Notes: a model not told the origin generated them from the sequence alone. Positions 1 through 10,040 are shown, counted from the first letter of the stretch. The stretch: DNA of 64,000 bases from Vibrio cortegadensis (GCF_024347395.1 NZ_AP025473.1:992001-1056000), one strand, 5' to 3'. A program made the numbers and translations.

Positions 1-2081
1 CACGACATAAAATTCCAGAACAGCCATTACATGATGCTGCACTTGATCATACGATGAATACCAACCCAGCTTTTATTGGGTTAGGGCTTATTGCCTATGA
101 TGGGACACCACTTGTCGCAAGCTCAAATTTTGATCTTGATAAAGTCCCAAACCTAATGCTCAATGAAGGGAGTCGAAAAACATTCGTTCAAGCCCGTGAT
201 AGTAAAAAAATAACGACGGGGCAAAATTATGAGATAAATGGTCTGGACTCAATAACGTTAGCGATGCCGATTCGTAAAGCGATTTATATCCCGAAAGATG
301 CATCCCAAGCCATTGCTGTGATGACTGCGGGTATTCGACTCGATAATACACCAATATTTAATGGTCATGATGATTTAGCGCCCTATCATAAGATTGAAAT
401 TGTTCGAAGTGATCGATTTCTACAATTTAGTTCCCAAAGTGAAGTTGTCGATTATAGTAAGCCTGTAAGTGACTCTTATTTCCGAAGTCTGAACGAGAAT
501 GTTAACAGTGATGACTACTTTTCCGTTTTTGAATACGAGGCTGAGGGGACTGGTAGTAAGTTACAAATCGTTGCTCACTATGATCCTTTTCTTGAAGTAT
601 GGTTTGTATCTAAAGTCGATAAAAAATATTTGTTGCAAAGCTACTTTGACCACTTAGCGCTCAATGCAGGTGTTTTCCTCCTTTATAATTTCTTTATCTT
701 TTTTCTTATTCGTACTATCGCCAGTTCCGAAAAGCGAAAAGAGAAAGAGCTGCTGCGTCTGGCTAATCATGATGCCTTGACGGGGTTGCCAAATCGAATG
801 GAGTTGTTTGGTCAAATTCGTCAAACTTTAAATAGCCTAGAATACGAATATAACCATCATGCACTGCTGTTTTTGGATATTGATGATTTCAAGAGCATTA
901 ACGATGCTCATGGGCATGAATATGGTGATCTCCTGCTCATTGAAACGGCATCTAGAATTAATCAGAGTATTAGGCTGTGTGATGTGCTGACTCGTTTTGG
1001 TGGAGATGAATTTGTCATTTTACTGTCTGGATTAGGGGTTGATACAGAGAAATCTAATCTTACGGTTGAAAATACCGTTGATCATCTGCTTGAAATATTG
1101 TCGAAACCATATGCGCTTAAAGAGTACATCTACAACAGTAGTGTCAGTGTTGGCATTGTCCTATTTGATGATGACTCGAGTTCAGAGTCTGAACTCATCA
1201 AACATGCTGATATTGCGATGTATAGGGCTAAAAACTCAGGAAAAAATACTTACTCTGTTTTCGATCCTCAAATGCAAATTGATGTGGCGTCTGAATTTTT
1301 GCTGGAAGCTCAATTAAGAAAGGCGGTACGCGACAACCAGCTTGAATTATTCTACCAGCCCCAAGTTGACCACGATAACAACATCATCGGAGCAGAAGGG
1401 TTGTTACGTTGGATTCATCCAGAAAATGGAATGGTAGGGCCAAATGAATTTATCCCGCTTGCTGAAAAGACCGGGCTTATTATTCCTATTGGGAAAATGG
1501 TTTTAGAAATGGCCTGTGAAGAGTTAAGTCGTTGGCAACAAGATGCCTCAAAAGATCATTTAACTCTGTCTGTTAATGTGAGTTACAAACAGTTCAAAGA
1601 GCTTGATTTTGTTGCTCACATTCAACAATTAATCAGCGATTACCATATTCAAAGTGGGCGCTTAAAACTTGAATTAACGGAAAGCATGCTGGCGGATGAT
1701 ATTGAAAGTACCATTGTGCATATGAATGAGTTACGAGAGAGTGGTGTGAAGTTCTCTTTGGATGATTTCGGGACGGGGTATTCATCGCTTAAATACCTTA
1801 AAAAATTGCCACTCAGTCAGCTAAAAATCGATAAATCATTTATCAATGAGCTAGTGTCAGATGCTAATGATCAGTGCATTGTAAAGACAATCATTTCGAT
1901 GTCCAAAGAACTTGGGTTTAATATTATAGCTGAAGGTGTAGAGACATCAGAACAGAAGCGATACTTAGAGCAAGCGGGTTGTGCTTTTTACCAAGGATAT
2001 CTGTTCAGTAAACCGCTGCCAAAATCACAGTTTAATGTGTATTTTAGGCAGCCTGAAGCTGTGCTGGATATTGGAAAGTAG
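1..2081 (+). CDS. Membrane GGDEF-EAL protein (5' end outside window)
   Basis: This is a c-di-GMP turnover protein. The frame is open from base 3 with no stop before the first ATG at 54, so the true start probably lies left of the window. Numbering from that ATG, residues 1-195 look like the end of a periplasmic Cache sensor, 201-222 form a membrane helix, about 235-400 are the GGDEF domain, and about 425-665 are the EAL domain. The GGDEF signature is intact near 316-320 and is preceded by an RxxD product-inhibition site (RLCD). The EAL motif reads EGL (GAEGLLRW), but the later DDFGTGYSS and EGVET motifs are intact. It is therefore likely a diguanylate cyclase that may also hydrolyse c-di-GMP; the net activity cannot be read from sequence. 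Confidence 0.9.
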   Translation, partial: RHKIPEQPLHDAALDHTMNTNPAFIGLGLIAYDGTPLVASSNFDLDKVPNLMLNEGSRKTFVQARDSKKITTGQNYEINGLDSITLAMPIRKAIYIPKDASQAIAVMTAGIRLDNTPIFNGHDDLAPYHKIEIVRSDRFLQFSSQSEVVDYSKPVSDSYFRSLNENVNSDDYFSVFEYEAEGTGSKLQIVAHYDPFLEVWFVSKVDKKYLLQSYFDHLALNAGVFLLYNFFIFFLIRTIASSEKRKEKELLRLANHDALTGLPNRMELFGQIRQTLNSLEYEYNHHALLFLDIDDFKSINDAHGHEYGDLLLIETASRINQSIRLCDVLTRFGGDEFVILLSGLGVDTEKSNLTVENTVDHLLEILSKPYALKEYIYNSSVSVGIVLFDDDSSSESELIKHADIAMYRAKNSGKNTYSVFDPQMQIDVASEFLLEAQLRKAVRDNQLELFYQPQVDHDNNIIGAEGLLRWIHPENGMVGPNEFIPLAEKTGLIIPIGKMVLEMACEELSRWQQDASKDHLTLSVNVSYKQFKELDFVAHIQQLISDYHIQSGRLKLELTESMLADDIESTIVHMNELRESGVKFSLDDFGTGYSSLKYLKKLPLSQLKIDKSFINELVSDANDQCIVKTIISMSKELGFNIIAEGVETSEQKRYLEQAGCAFYQGYLFSKPLPKSQFNVYFRQPEAVLDIGK

Positions 2082-2241
2082 CCATTAAATAAGGGCATAC
2101 AAATTGAATTTTTCATTACTATTTATCGCCAACAAATGACGAACTATTGATGATCGTTATTTAATCCATATGATGAATTAGACTATGGGTATTCAGGGTC
2201 TAAAATAAAATTTTTAGCAAGTTAACTTCAACTATTAAGTT

Positions 2242-2251
2242 CCCCCCCCCC
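2242..2251. repeat. Homopolymeric C10 tract
   Basis: Ten consecutive C residues lie in otherwise AT-rich DNA, about 300 bases before the WYL regulator start. Such tracts can slip during replication. Located in a promoter region, it could vary expression, but nothing here shows that it does. Confidence 0.8.
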
Positions 2252-2398
2252 TCAAGTTTCAATTGTGCGTAAGTATTATACAATCACAGAATTAAATGAT
2301 AAAAAATCAATCCTATAAATACATTCTCGATTCATAAATGGATGGAAGTCACATTTCGTGTAAAGTCAGATAGTTATACTTACCCGGCACGATATGTC

Positions 2399-2446
2399 GT
2401 AGATTTAATTAATATATAGTTTTCATTTCTTGTAGGCTTAATTAAT
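2399..2446 (+). promoter_or_regulatory. Paired 15-mer direct repeat, candidate operator
   Basis: GTAGATTTAATTAAT (2399-2413) and GTAGGCTTAATTAAT (2432-2446) match at 13 of 15 positions and are 33 bases apart start to start, close to three helical turns. They lie 110-160 bases upstream of a WYL-family regulator, a position suited to autoregulation. Binding is inferred from arrangement only. Confidence 0.35.
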
Positions 2447-2557
2447 GTTCAATTTTAACTGCGTTTGAGATATTGGGTTTACATTAATGATGCTGTGTAA
2501 CTTAAGAGAAGTTGTTCTGGCATGTTACAAATTTAAAAAATAAAACTAGGTTGATTG

Positions 2558-3520
2558 ATGGCAAAACGTTCCAGTACACAAGAATCGCTCGCTTTTGCAT
2601 TTGAATTATTAAAACGTATTCCTCGCTCTGGTAAAGGTAAAGTAACGGCTTTAGAGCTACAACAACAGCTTGAGTGTATAGGTATTCAGCGCGATATTCG
2701 TACTGTTCAACGCAACCTTGAGATGTTGTGTGAGCATTTTGATATTGTAAAAGATGACAGAGCTAAACCTTATGGGTATTCACTAAAAACAGAAAGTGAG
2801 GGGTTGGCGTTGCCTTTAATGTCACCACAGGAATCACTACTGTTAAGTTTGGCTGAAGACTACTTGCAAAATTTATTGCCAAAGAATGTTATGGCATCAC
2901 TATATGGCTTCTTTAAAGCCGCGCGTAATAATCTTTCACCATCCGAAGGGAATACAAAGGAGCGGGAATGGTTAAAAAAAGTTCGCTTCGTCAGTGAAAC
3001 TCAACCGCTCTTACCACCTAAAGTTGAAGACCAAGTATTTAGTGAAATTAGCAAAGCTCTTTATCATAACCGCTGGCTAGATATTGAATATACGAATGGT
3101 AAACAAGAAGATAAAAAATCTGAAGTGATGCCTCTAGGACTTGCGCAGCAAGGAAGCCGTTTGTATTTGGTATGTCGATTTAAAGGATACAATAATGAAC
3201 GTTCATTAGCAGTTCATCGCATTAATAAAGCCGTCTGCTCTACGTTTAATTTTGATCGGCCTGTTGATTTTAACTTATCAAAATATGATAACGATGGCCG
3301 ATTTGGATTTGGTGAAGGAAATCAATGTCGTGTTGAATTTTGTATTACTAAAAAAGTGGGGTTTCATTTGCTAGAAACACCGCTATCAGAAGATCAGACC
3401 GTCGAAGAGTTGGATTCTCATTATCTCATCACCGCAACTGTCATTGACTCAATGCAACTCGAACATTGGTTAAGAGGCTTTGGTGATGATATATGGAATG
3501 TAATAAAAATTAAGAAATAA
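2558..3520 (+). CDS. WYL-domain transcriptional regulator
   Basis: This 320-residue protein has an N-terminal winged helix-turn-helix (about residues 8-60, DIRTVQRNLEML being the recognition-helix region). A WYL-type ligand-sensing domain follows (about 170-245, with RLYLVCRFKGYN and LAVHRI), then a C-terminal extension typical of WYL proteins. A TTG codon lies one position upstream at 2555, but the ATG at 2558 is the more natural start. WYL regulators often head bacterial defence loci and respond to nucleic acid or nucleotide ligands. Here it lies 41 bases before the Hsp70-like gene on the same strand and is the likely controller of the 3562-12128 run. Family assignment is firm; ligand and targets are unknown. 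Confidence 0.85.
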   Translation: MAKRSSTQESLAFAFELLKRIPRSGKGKVTALELQQQLECIGIQRDIRTVQRNLEMLCEHFDIVKDDRAKPYGYSLKTESEGLALPLMSPQESLLLSLAEDYLQNLLPKNVMASLYGFFKAARNNLSPSEGNTKEREWLKKVRFVSETQPLLPPKVEDQVFSEISKALYHNRWLDIEYTNGKQEDKKSEVMPLGLAQQGSRLYLVCRFKGYNNERSLAVHRINKAVCSTFNFDRPVDFNLSKYDNDGRFGFGEGNQCRVEFCITKKVGFHLLETPLSEDQTVEELDSHYLITATVIDSMQLEHWLRGFGDDIWNVIKIKK

Positions 3521-3561
3521 ATAGCAACGTATTAATCAGTGGCTTACACGTCGAGAATAAA

Positions 3562-6354
3562 ATGAAAACAAAACGAATTACAGAGTGGAAGCTGTCCAAT
3601 AAGGCAGCACAGCAAATGGATGTCGATTCTTCATTTGAGAAGATGGTGAAAATTTTAGAAGAAACAGTTCAAAAAGAAATTGTTGCTTTTGTTAATGGTT
3701 CAGTATCAATTGATGAAACAGCACCATTAGTTAAAGCACTAAATACCTGCTTTACAGAAATAGAAAATGACTTTAATGCTAAACGTTGGTTGGGTTTTGA
3801 AGGTGATATCTTTTTTGATAAGCAAGCTAGAGGCTTTTGGTTGCTTTCAGAGAGTAAAATTAAATCTTTTAATAAAGGTCGCAAGTTTTCATCTGGCCAG
3901 CCTTATCATGAGGTAATAGAAGTTATCAATTCTGTTATACAGGATGGTTTTAATGAATGGGATATTCCAAGTATTGAAATTATTAAAAAACTGACGAATC
4001 TAACAAAAACCCCATTCAATACTCGCAATGGGCGTTTATCTCTTGATTACGGTTGTTTATATAAAAAAGATATAAACGTTCAAGGTCTGGACTGTGACAA
4101 TGGCTGTCATAATGATTGTGAACAAGGCTTTTCTGTACCTTATTTACCTCAATCAAATATTGCATCGCTAGGATTGAAAGGCCTATTCGTTAACGTTATT
4201 TTTAATGGTTTTATCCCAACCAAACTTAAAGATAATGAGCTATACAACTCATTAATTGTTGCACTAAATTACAAAAACAAATCAGTAATTCAAGAGTTAG
4301 GTGACAACACGAAACTTTTAAATAAGATGGTTTCACAGAAATTAACCGACACGTTGCTGCTTGAAGATAGTATTCGCGCAGACATTGCGCCTTATCATTC
4401 AAAGATGGTAGAAGACACAGCGTTAGGGCATTGGTCTTTATGGACTGATGAACTAGAAGGGATAAACGAGCAAGTTATTCAATTGCCAACCCCAATGGTG
4501 GCTCGTGATCCAAAATCAAGCATCAATGATGGTGTTGTTGGGATAGATTTTGGCACCAAAAGTACCGTAGTCGTCTATCAAAAAGATAATATTAATATTC
4601 ATCCGATGCGTGTGGGGACGGGGGATCTGAGTTCTGATATTCAAGCGTATCATTATGAAAACCCGACCATCATGGAGTTTCGTGATCTAGAAGCCTTTAT
4701 TAGTGCTTATAATTCTAAAGACAACAAACCGTACACGCGTTGGCAAGATCTCACTATTTCTCACACCGCAAAAAACGCAATGGAAGGAACGGAGTCAAAC
4801 CAATTCAATACCTTTCTTGATGAGATAAAACAGTGGGCCGGAGACAAAAACAGAAAGCTAAAGATTGTTGGCCAACAAGGAAAAATTATCGATTTACCTC
4901 CTTTCCTTGAGTTAAGCGATGATGACTTTAACCCTATTGAAGTTTATGCGTACTATTTGGGTTTATACATCAATAACTTAAATAATGGCATTTATATGGA
5001 CTACATACTGTCGTTCCCAGTGACCTATGAGATGCCTATTCGAGATAAGATTATTGAGAGCTTTGAAAAAGGCTTAAAGAAATCCCTTCCAGCCGAATTG
5101 GGTGCTGATGCGATTGCTCAATTAACGGTTACAAAAGGGGCGAGTGAACCAGCAGCCTACGCGCTAACGGCATTTAAAGCCTATGATTTTGATCCTGAAG
5201 ATGACGAACGTATTTTTTATAGCGTATTTGATTTCGGTGGTGGTACCACTGATTTTGATTTTGGTATTTTTAGAGAAGCAAAGAGTGGAAAAGAGCGCCG
5301 CTTTGATTATGTAATAGAGCATTTTGGCGCGGGCGGTGACCAATTCCTTGGGGGGGAAAACCTACTAGAGTTATTGGCATTTGAAGTCTTTAAAAGCAAC
5401 AAAAGCAAATTACTTCAGCAACGAATTCAATTTGAAAAAAATCCAGAAAAAGATGCATTTGCAGGCAGTGAACATTTGCTGAGCAACTCTCAAGAAGCTA
5501 GAAATAATACAAAAAAATTGTGTATTGCCTTACGTCCATTTTGGGAAGAGCATGATGACTTCTCCATTGATGCCTCCGGAGAGTTAAGTATTACACTAAC
5601 AGATATTGATGGAGTTCAGCATACAGGTTTTTCCCTCGATGTTGATGAAGAAGAACTGAAAATTCTGCTTTCTGACCGAATCGAGAGAGGGGTCGAGAAT
5701 TTTTTCAATGCCCTCCGTTTAGCGTTTAGTAACAGCCAAGAATCATTAAATGATATTGATGACGTAAAAATTTTCTTAGCAGGAAATTCAAGTCAGTCGA
5801 GCCTTGTAAACGAACTGTTTGAAAAACACATAGCATTGCAAAACGAAGCTATTGGGAACATCGACGGTAAAAACCATTTTAAGTTATATGCACCACTTGG
5901 CGCTGATAGAGATGATGTAGAAAAACCAAATGGTAAAACAGGTGTCGCTTTTGGTCTTATTGAATCACGAGAAGGTGGCAAGATAATGGTTATCGACCGC
6001 AACGTAGGTGGTGATGATATTCATTTTAAATTTTACTTAGGTGAGCAACGTAAGTTGAAATTTAAACCAGTCGTTGATCGAGAAGTGACGTTTAATCAGT
6101 GGATTGAATTTATCGATGCTGGTTATCAAAAATTTGAGCTGTTTTATACCGATCAACCAACCTCGAGCACTGGTAATGTGGCGATATCAGACAGCAGTAT
6201 TAAGAAAAAAGTGATCAAACTTGATATGACAGATGATGATGCATTGGTGTATATCCGAATTGTCTCTCCAACTAGAATCGAATACGTTGTCGCTAATGAA
6301 GGTGATATCGGTAACAACATTTATCTAAATGATATTCAATATCTAGAACTTTAA
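3562..6354 (+). CDS. Hsp70/actin-fold ATPase with long N-terminal extension
   Basis: This 930-residue protein has an Hsp70-type ATPase core in its C-terminal two thirds. Phosphate loop 1 is GIDFGTKST (about 325-335), phosphate loop 2 is FDFGGGTTDFDFG (about 556-568), and an adenosine-type motif IFLAGNSSQSS lies near 736-746. No classical DnaK substrate-binding domain is apparent; the tail looks beta-rich. The first 320 residues are unlike DnaK and include a Cys cluster (LDCDNGCHNDCEQG, near residue 175) that could bind metal. Conserved nucleotide motifs suggest active ATP hydrolysis. It is the second gene of the regulator-led run, which also encodes a GrpE-like protein (11172-12128) and so could supply its own nucleotide exchange factor. 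Substrate unknown. Confidence 0.8.
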   Translation: MKTKRITEWKLSNKAAQQMDVDSSFEKMVKILEETVQKEIVAFVNGSVSIDETAPLVKALNTCFTEIENDFNAKRWLGFEGDIFFDKQARGFWLLSESKIKSFNKGRKFSSGQPYHEVIEVINSVIQDGFNEWDIPSIEIIKKLTNLTKTPFNTRNGRLSLDYGCLYKKDINVQGLDCDNGCHNDCEQGFSVPYLPQSNIASLGLKGLFVNVIFNGFIPTKLKDNELYNSLIVALNYKNKSVIQELGDNTKLLNKMVSQKLTDTLLLEDSIRADIAPYHSKMVEDTALGHWSLWTDELEGINEQVIQLPTPMVARDPKSSINDGVVGIDFGTKSTVVVYQKDNINIHPMRVGTGDLSSDIQAYHYENPTIMEFRDLEAFISAYNSKDNKPYTRWQDLTISHTAKNAMEGTESNQFNTFLDEIKQWAGDKNRKLKIVGQQGKIIDLPPFLELSDDDFNPIEVYAYYLGLYINNLNNGIYMDYILSFPVTYEMPIRDKIIESFEKGLKKSLPAELGADAIAQLTVTKGASEPAAYALTAFKAYDFDPEDDERIFYSVFDFGGGTTDFDFGIFREAKSGKERRFDYVIEHFGAGGDQFLGGENLLELLAFEVFKSNKSKLLQQRIQFEKNPEKDAFAGSEHLLSNSQEARNNTKKLCIALRPFWEEHDDFSIDASGELSITLTDIDGVQHTGFSLDVDEEELKILLSDRIERGVENFFNALRLAFSNSQESLNDIDDVKIFLAGNSSQSSLVNELFEKHIALQNEAIGNIDGKNHFKLYAPLGADRDDVEKPNGKTGVAFGLIESREGGKIMVIDRNVGGDDIHFKFYLGEQRKLKFKPVVDREVTFNQWIEFIDAGYQKFELFYTDQPTSSTGNVAISDSSIKKKVIKLDMTDDDALVYIRIVSPTRIEYVVANEGDIGNNIYLNDIQYLEL

Positions 6355-6371
6355 TTATTTAAGGAAAAGTT

Positions 6372-7010
6372 ATGTTAATGATACCACCAACCACAATTCC
6401 AACAGTTGTATCTATTATAACAAAATTAGCGACAAGTATCGGTCCTACGATTGCTAAATATGCGCCAATTATTATAAAGACGATAGGACAAAATTTGCCC
6501 GATTTCATAAAAACAATTGAAGGAATAAGCCTAGCTGCTGATGTACTCAAACCGAGTGAGAAAGTCGATGAACTCGGGGCGAAAGCGATGGCCGCAGATA
6601 AAAAGCCTGAAGACTTTGACCAGATAAATGATTATATCAATTACTTAAGAAGTGATGTGAAAGTTGATGAGTCAACATTAAGCAGTGATTCAATTGATGT
6701 GACTGTTCGTCGAGCTATTGGTACTTCTATTGCTCTCAAAGCTCTTGGTAGTGAATTAAACACAGATATATCTTTGCCATTTTTAAATAAAGTAAGCGAG
6801 CTAGGTGTTGAATCTAAAGTGCTACTTGAGATTATTAAGTCTTATTCAGAAAGCGGATTAAATCCAGATGATGTTGAAGCTTATATCGATGGGGAATTAA
6901 CTCTTAACGAATCAGACCAGCATGGTGATGTTTTAGCGAAAGCTTATCAGAAAGCCTATCCATCAATGACTGCGGAAGAAATTGACCAAGCCGTTATGAA
7001 GGATTTTTAA
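6372..7010 (+). CDS. Small protein with hydrophobic N-terminus (paralogue A)
   Basis: This 212-residue protein belongs to no family I recognise. Residues 1-60 are strongly hydrophobic and Ile/Pro/Thr-rich with no charged cleavage region, so they look membrane-inserting rather than a standard signal peptide. The rest is acidic and helical. It is clearly paralogous to the protein at 10041-10691: both share a DKKPEDFD block after an (E/D)ELG motif, a middle A.G.SI.LK segment, and an LTL(N/D)E(S/T)D end segment. An AAGGA ribosome site precedes the start. It sits between the Hsp70-like and HerA-like genes, so it probably acts with them, perhaps as a membrane component or effector (inference). Confidence 0.7.
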   Translation: MLMIPPTTIPTVVSIITKLATSIGPTIAKYAPIIIKTIGQNLPDFIKTIEGISLAADVLKPSEKVDELGAKAMAADKKPEDFDQINDYINYLRSDVKVDESTLSSDSIDVTVRRAIGTSIALKALGSELNTDISLPFLNKVSELGVESKVLLEIIKSYSESGLNPDDVEAYIDGELTLNESDQHGDVLAKAYQKAYPSMTAEEIDQAVMKDF

Positions 7011-7011
7011 C

Positions 7012-10000
7012 ATGTCAGAATCGCAAAAATCGTTAATTGAATTATTAAAGGGCGGTTGTACTGATGTTGCTGGTCAATCTTCAGTAATAGAAAAACCGTT
7101 TTTACTCGCAGAGCATGAATTTTCTCTTTACCACATTAAAGAAGTGACATTTGATGAAGAGTTACCAAGAAAAGAAGCGTTTGAAAATGTAATAAATTCA
7201 TTGAATATTGATGGGATTCTTTTTCTTTATCTGCTTATTGGCGACGGAGAGAGCGTTAAGTTTTTATTTGGTGTTGCAAAAGATAAACGCTTTAAAGGTG
7301 AGTTATCACTGGATGTGGACGACATCGGTGAAAGCATTTTAAAACCGTCTTTGGAAGGTAACTTTAGAGGCAGTGTCGTTGAGAAACTAACCAAAGCGGA
7401 ACGGCAACAAGTTAAAGAGGAAGTTGCCGGATTCACTAAGGTATCCAAACTTGAAGGGGTACCTAGTGTTCATGAAGATAACGAGCAATTTCAAGGGGTA
7501 GATCGCTTAGTAGACATTATGAGTGGTGATCAGTTTTGTCTTGCTGTTCTAGCCGATCCGCTGTCATTGTCTGATGTGAATGAAATAGAAAGTCAATTGC
7601 ATGAAATTTATGACAAATTATTGCCTTTGGCTAAAAAAAGCATCCAAAGTGGTGAAAACAGTGCGAACACGATAGGAAAAAGCGAAGGATCCAGTACAAC
7701 GCGAACAACTGGTGAAACTGATGGTACTAGCATTAGTACCAATACTGGCAAGTCTGTAAATATAACGACAGGAACGAGTAAGGGAGAGAGCTCAAGCTCA
7801 GGGAGTAACAGCGGGACGACAAGCAGCGCATCTGAGACCGATCATAACAAGCACACTAGTGGTAATGAGACAAAAACAAAAGGAACCTCTGATTCAAAAG
7901 CGACTGCAAAAAATATAGGCTCAAGTACAACGGATCAAACGGGGAAATCGTCAAGTGAATCTCGTGAATTTTCCGATAAGGCAGTACAAGAGTGGGTCGA
8001 TTATATTGACGATGTATTACTTAAACGAGTTCAAATTGGTAAAAATAAAGGTTTATATCTTTCAAATATCTATTTGTTATCAAACTCTGAAGCTAGCGTT
8101 TTAAAATTAGGGAATACGGCTAAATCCATTTTCTCTGGTGAAGAGGCGAATAAATCGCCATTGACACTTAAAAAAGTAACAGTGAATCATGAGATCACAA
8201 CGCTGAAAAATTTTCAGTTTCCGGCTTTTAAAAAAGGAAAAGATGGAGCAGTTACCCAAGATAAAAATACTCATCAATTCAATATTTTGTTGTCTAAAAG
8301 CCCGTTTAGCCAGTATTCATGCAATTGGTTATCAACTAATGAATTAAGTGTTGTTGCTGGCTTGCCACAAAAAGAGGTGGTTGGTTTAACGCTGAAGGAA
8401 GAAGTAGAATTTGGGTTAAATCTGGCAAGAAAAGTCGCGGATGATAATAGGTTATTCTTAGGTAATTTAATAAAAAGTGGCTTGCTTCAAAAAACAAAAG
8501 TGTGCATTGATAAACGGGATCTGGATAAGCATACTTTTATTGCAGGAGTCACAGGTAGCGGTAAAACAACCACTTGTCACCGGTTGTTAAACTCAGCTCA
8601 AATGCCATTTTTAGTCATTGAGCCCGCGAAAACCGAATATCGAGTATTAACTAAGAAACACAAAGACATTCTTATTTTTACCTTAGGTAATGACAATGTT
8701 GCTCCATTTAGATTGAATCCATTTGAGTTTTTCCCTCATGAAAATATTACCTCAAGAGTGGATATGATTAAGGCGAGTATTGAATCGGCCTTTGATATGG
8801 AAGCTGCTATCCCACAACTGATTGAGGCAGCAATTTATCGCTGTTATGAGGTTAAAGGCTGGAATATAGCAAACTCAAAAAACAGCCACTATGAAGATCC
8901 ATTTGCTCCAGGTGTATACGCGTTCCCAACTTTAGCAGAACTGATCACAATGACTGAAGAGATCGTTAAAGAGCAAGGGTTTGATGATAGGTTGAAGCAA
9001 GATTATATCGGCTCAATTAAAGCGCGTTTACAGGGCTTGTTAATTGGCTCAAAAGGACAAATGTTAAATACGCCACGTTCTATCAACTTTAAAGAGTTGG
9101 CACAACGTAATGTCATACTAGAGCTCGAAGAGATACGTAACCCAAGTGAAAAGTCACTGATTATGGGTTTTGTATTAGCAAACTTAAATGAGGCAGTACG
9201 AGCTAATCATGAAGAGTATAGAAAGCGTGGTGATAAATTTAGGCACATTACTTTAATCGAAGAAGCTCACCGCTTGCTATCTAAGTTTGAAGTTGGAGAC
9301 AGTTCGAATAAGAAACAAGGGGTTGAAACTTTCTCTGATATGTTAGCGGAAGTGCGTAAATATGGTGAATCACTGATCATCGTTGATCAAATACCTAATA
9401 AACTCACACCAGAAGTATTAAAAAATACCAATACTAAAATCATTCATAAACTGTTTGCACAAGATGATAAAGAGGCAGTTGGAAATACGATGGCACTTTC
9501 GGATGAGCAGAAAGACTTCTTATCCAACCTTGAGCCAGGACGTGTGATTTTATCTAGCACTGGTATGACGAAGCCACTGCAAGTTCAAATCAAAGAGTTT
9601 GTTAGCACAACGGAAGAGTCGGATGTTGCTCCTGAAGAAATTAGAACAGCGGCATTGCAATATTATGCTGACAATTATCAGACAGGGATAATTCAAGGTC
9701 TGGAGTTGTTAGAAAACAAGCCATCTGCAGAAGTCGTTGAGGAGATTTTGGAAGGATCACCAACAACAGTTTGGCTTGATACAGTCAAGAATAGAAAATC
9801 AACGTTTAAGTTGCAGAATTATATCAAGAATTTTGGGCTTGAATACATACACCAATATATTTTGACAACTTGCTATAAACCGATTGGAGAAACCAAAGAG
9901 GACGATAAGCAATATCAGACAAGAAACGAACGATTAAGCCTGTTTCTCTTGTCTGTGTTGGATAACCCAGAATCAACAATGACTCTGAAACAAAAAAGTG

Positions 10001-10038
10001 CATTAGCAACCAATATAATCGGAAATAAAAGGATATAA
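7012..10038 (+). CDS. HerA/FtsK-type ATP-binding protein
   Basis: This 1008-residue P-loop ATPase is of the HerA/VirB4-like (DUF87) class. Walker A is GVTGSGKTTT (G515-K518 core) and Walker B is ITLIEEAHRLL (about 744-753). The following VDQIPNKL and NTKIIHKLFAQDD segments are typical sensor/arginine-finger regions of this class. Residues 1-210 form a distinct N-terminal domain. About 215-320 are an extreme low-complexity linker of Ser, Thr, Gly, Lys and Asn with few hydrophobics. HerA-type ATPases form hexameric rings that move DNA or protein. The gene is flanked by two paralogous hydrophobic-N-terminus proteins with 1-2 base gaps, so the three products probably form one machine. No nuclease domain is visible in it or next to it. 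Confidence 0.8.
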   Translation: MSESQKSLIELLKGGCTDVAGQSSVIEKPFLLAEHEFSLYHIKEVTFDEELPRKEAFENVINSLNIDGILFLYLLIGDGESVKFLFGVAKDKRFKGELSLDVDDIGESILKPSLEGNFRGSVVEKLTKAERQQVKEEVAGFTKVSKLEGVPSVHEDNEQFQGVDRLVDIMSGDQFCLAVLADPLSLSDVNEIESQLHEIYDKLLPLAKKSIQSGENSANTIGKSEGSSTTRTTGETDGTSISTNTGKSVNITTGTSKGESSSSGSNSGTTSSASETDHNKHTSGNETKTKGTSDSKATAKNIGSSTTDQTGKSSSESREFSDKAVQEWVDYIDDVLLKRVQIGKNKGLYLSNIYLLSNSEASVLKLGNTAKSIFSGEEANKSPLTLKKVTVNHEITTLKNFQFPAFKKGKDGAVTQDKNTHQFNILLSKSPFSQYSCNWLSTNELSVVAGLPQKEVVGLTLKEEVEFGLNLARKVADDNRLFLGNLIKSGLLQKTKVCIDKRDLDKHTFIAGVTGSGKTTTCHRLLNSAQMPFLVIEPAKTEYRVLTKKHKDILIFTLGNDNVAPFRLNPFEFFPHENITSRVDMIKASIESAFDMEAAIPQLIEAAIYRCYEVKGWNIANSKNSHYEDPFAPGVYAFPTLAELITMTEEIVKEQGFDDRLKQDYIGSIKARLQGLLIGSKGQMLNTPRSINFKELAQRNVILELEEIRNPSEKSLIMGFVLANLNEAVRANHEEYRKRGDKFRHITLIEEAHRLLSKFEVGDSSNKKQGVETFSDMLAEVRKYGESLIIVDQIPNKLTPEVLKNTNTKIIHKLFAQDDKEAVGNTMALSDEQKDFLSNLEPGRVILSSTGMTKPLQVQIKEFVSTTEESDVAPEEIRTAALQYYADNYQTGIIQGLELLENKPSAEVVEEILEGSPTTVWLDTVKNRKSTFKLQNYIKNFGLEYIHQYILTTCYKPIGETKEDDKQYQTRNERLSLFLLSVLDNPESTMTLKQKSALATNIIGNKRI

Positions 10039-10040
10039 AG

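Larger units (their letters stand above)
2082..2557. other. Intergenic region upstream of WYL regulator
   Basis: This 476-base AT-rich stretch has no convincing ORF. It contains an uninterrupted run of ten C at 2242-2251 and a pair of near-identical 15-mers at 2399-2413 and 2432-2446 (listed separately). It must hold the promoter of the regulator-led unit that follows. No obvious terminator was found for the upstream GGDEF-EAL gene. Confidence 0.6.

Noticed and set aside
7012..10038. Conjugation or type IV secretion ATPase
   Set aside because: The ATPase class is related, but no other conjugation, relaxase or pilus genes are present in the window.
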